Shown here: in pieces, positions 12,772-14,393 of the stretch
Layout of the letters: each line of letters starts with the position of its first letter
Numbering within the stretch: position 1 is the stretch's first letter
Assembly (NCBI GenBank): GCA_051000715.1
Contig: JBPCOB010000009.1
Location: forward strand, 1-14,393
Source of the DNA: JBPCOB01 sp051000715
Lineage (GTDB): Bacteria; Actinomycetota; Actinomycetes; JALYNC01
Direction of reading: 5' to 3'
Length of the DNA: 14,393 nt
Position numbers and translations under genes: made by a program
The notes under the pieces: model-generated
Told to the model about the DNA's origin: nothing
The model's input: only the letters and a program-made list of their open reading frames with translations
The model's database searches: none

Positions 12772-13236
12772 ATGCGGGTCGTTGAGGCGCGGACCGGACC
12801 GGTGCACCAGGCCCCGTCGCCGTCCAGGCCGACGGCGGAGGTGCTGATCGATCAAGACGCCGGCGGCGGAGTGCCCCAAGCACTGGACCCGGCCGGCAAT
12901 TCGCAGTGGGTACCAGCTGGCCCGCTGGACCAGCTGGCAGACGACACGGCGGTGCACGTCGACCTGGCCGGCCACCCGGTCTGCCTCGCCCGCAGCGGTG
13001 GGTCGGTCCATGCCCTGCTCGACGAGTGCAGCCACGAACGAGTCGCGCTATCCGACGGCGACATCGCAAACGGCCAGGTGGAATGCTGGCTGCACGGCTC
13101 CCGCTTCGACCTGACCACCGGGGCCCCCACCGGACCCCCGGCCATCCGGCCGGTACCGGTCTATCCGGTCCGGATCACCGGCGGCGGCATCGAAGTGGCC
13201 GTGCCGGCACGGTCGGGAGGCGCGGCACATGGCTGA
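12772..13236 (+). CDS. Rieske [2Fe-2S] ferredoxin-like protein
   Basis: 154 residues from ATG 12772 behind GGAGGGGGA. The Rieske domain occupies about residues 45-147: DECSHERVALSDGD (84-97) supplies Cys86 and His88, and ECWLHGSRFDLTTG (104-117) supplies Cys105 and His108, giving C-x-H-x16-C-x2-H. The protein most resembles the small ferredoxin-type Rieske proteins labelled as non-haem oxygenase ferredoxin subunits; in many actinobacteria a close relative sits inside the suf operon, which is not present here. The first 45 residues are unlike the domain, Pro/Gly-rich and probably flexible; no signal or Tat motif is visible, so it should be cytosolic. Its stop overlaps the cytochrome start (ATGGCTGA), so it likely passes electrons to or from that protein. 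Confidence 0.9.
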   Translation: MRVVEARTGPVHQAPSPSRPTAEVLIDQDAGGGVPQALDPAGNSQWVPAGPLDQLADDTAVHVDLAGHPVCLARSGGSVHALLDECSHERVALSDGDIANGQVECWLHGSRFDLTTGAPTGPPAIRPVPVYPVRITGGGIEVAVPARSGGAAHG

Positions 13237-14393
13237 CCCGGCCGACCAGCCCACCCCGGCGGATCTGCCCGTTCCCGCACCGTCGAGCGTTTCACCGGAG
13301 GCGGTGCGGAGCTTTCGATGGCAGCTGACAGCGGGCGAGGATGTCGTTGACCCCACCACCTGGGCCGGCTCGGTACCGCAGGCGCACGGTGTCGCACCAC
13401 GGGTGCGGGTCGGCCGCAGCAGATGGTTCAACCTGCTCTGGTTACTGCCGATCGGGTTCGTCGTCCTGATCTTCGCGGTGGCGGCCGCCAAGGGCCTGCG
13501 CAACACCCCGTCGGGGCAGCGGTTCATCGAGCACTACCCGGGCACCGTCGAGGCAGCCGGCTTCGCGCGGAACGCAGGCACGCCCATGTGGGTTGGAGTG
13601 CAGCACTTCTTCAATCTGTTTTTGATGATCTTCATCATCCGGTCGGGTGTACAGATCCTCAGTGACCACCCTCGGCTCTACTGGACCCGGCACAGCACTC
13701 CGGGCAAGGACTGGTTCCGCATCCAGGAGCCGGTTCCCGCTGATCCGCTATGGACCGCGAAGAAGGACTCCATCAGCCTCCCGGGGCAGGTCGGTCTACC
13801 GGGGATACGACACTCCATCGGGCTGGCCCGCTGGTGGCATCTGGGCATCGACACCCTGTGGTTGCTCAACGGCCTGGTCTTCTACGTCTTGCTGTTCGCG
13901 ACCGGGCGGTGGCGGCGCTTGGTGCCGACGAGCTGGGACGTCTTCCCCAACGCCGGGTCGGTGCTGATCCAGTACCTGTCGCTGAACTGGCCCACCGAGA
14001 CCGGTTGGGTGGCTTACAACAGCCTGCAGCTGATCGCCTACTTCATCACGGTCTTCGTCGCCGCCCCACTCGCGCTCATCACCGGCCTCGGCATGTCACC
14101 GGCCTTGTCGACCCGCTTCAAGCGGATCAGCACGGCGCTCAGCATCCAGACGGCACGCTCGCTGCACTTCCTCGTGCTGGTCTGGTTCCTGCTGTTCATC
14201 GTGATCCACGTCGCCCTGGTGTTCACCACGGGTCTGCTGCGCAACCTCAACCACGTCTACGCGGGACGAAACGCGGACAGCTGGGTCGGCTTCTGGATCT
14301 TCGCGGTCTCGATGGTCGTGGTCATCGTCGGCTGGGTTGCAGCCACCCCGTTCACCCTGCGACACCCCCGGGTGGTGCAGCGCGTCGGCTACA
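13229..14393 (+). CDS. membrane cytochrome b-type protein, possibly fused to a molybdopterin oxidoreductase (3' end outside window)
   Basis: Partial: 388 codons from ATG 13229 to the right edge with no stop. After a Pro-rich cytosolic N-terminus, hydrophobic segments appear near residues 67-87 (FNLLWLLPIGFVVLIFAVAA), 123-140 (FFNLFLMIFIIRSG), 205-222 (LGIDTLWLLNGLVFYVLLFA), 265-290 (LQLIAYFITVFVAAPLALIT), 313-335 (LHFLVLVWFLLFIVIHVALV) and 348-370. His126, His204, His313 and His327 lie in or beside membrane segments; the His313-x13-His327 spacing on one helix resembles haem-ligand pairs of cytochrome b561/hydrogenase-type b subunits. From memory, actinobacterial homologues continue into a sulfite-oxidase-like molybdopterin domain, which would lie beyond the window. 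Coupled to the Rieske gene by an 8-bp overlap. Quinone-linked electron transfer is inferred. Confidence 0.8.
   Translation, partial: MADPADQPTPADLPVPAPSSVSPEAVRSFRWQLTAGEDVVDPTTWAGSVPQAHGVAPRVRVGRSRWFNLLWLLPIGFVVLIFAVAAAKGLRNTPSGQRFIEHYPGTVEAAGFARNAGTPMWVGVQHFFNLFLMIFIIRSGVQILSDHPRLYWTRHSTPGKDWFRIQEPVPADPLWTAKKDSISLPGQVGLPGIRHSIGLARWWHLGIDTLWLLNGLVFYVLLFATGRWRRLVPTSWDVFPNAGSVLIQYLSLNWPTETGWVAYNSLQLIAYFITVFVAAPLALITGLGMSPALSTRFKRISTALSIQTARSLHFLVLVWFLLFIVIHVALVFTTGLLRNLNHVYAGRNADSWVGFWIFAVSMVVVIVGWVAATPFTLRHPRVVQRVGY

Overview
The window comes from a very GC-rich chromosome. Strong third-position G/C bias, frequent GTG starts, GTGA/ATGA gene overlaps and the gene order all point to an actinobacterium; the genus cannot be fixed from sequence alone. 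Gene order from the Tad pilus genes through acetyl-CoA synthetase to a holin-X-like protein and an EphE-like hydrolase resembles, as I recall it, the Mycobacterium tuberculosis Rv3656c-Rv3670 neighbourhood, so most of the window looks like conserved actinobacterial core.

Region 1 (1-1127) is atypical. It holds the N-terminal part of a Rox-type FAD monooxygenase (leftward, running off the left edge), a palindrome upstream of it that closely resembles the rifamycin-associated element, a 59-residue serine-recombinase stub, and a Flp-type (DUF4244) prepilin gene cut off just after its prepilin signature. I read this as the scar of an integrative element that entered the pilin gene and then decayed, leaving a probable antibiotic-modifying enzyme gene next to it.

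Region 2 (1281-5105, leftward) is a tightly coupled Tad assembly operon, ssd/cpaE-like - tadA - tadB - tadC, with 4-bp overlaps at each junction. The TadE-like pilin genes expected beyond the prepilin are absent from the window.

Region 3 (5106-11610) contains a strong double-hairpin terminator, a degenerate Fic-fold protein (leftward), acetyl-CoA synthetase acs (rightward), a CPA1/NhaP-type Na+/H+ antiporter (leftward), then a rightward group: holin-X-like membrane protein, an alpha/beta hydrolase that has lost its nucleophile, and a DUF309 protein.

Region 4 (11656-14393) is a redox module around one AT-rich divergent intergenic region. Leftward are a seven-iron ferredoxin and an overlapping SufR/COG2345-like regulator with cysteines suited to an Fe-S cluster. 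Rightward are a Rieske ferredoxin-like protein and an overlapping membrane cytochrome b-type protein that runs off the right edge. Three of the four are predicted Fe-S proteins and the fourth a haem membrane protein, suggesting an Fe-S-sensing regulator controlling an electron-transfer chain.

No tRNA, rRNA, CRISPR array or intact transposase was seen.
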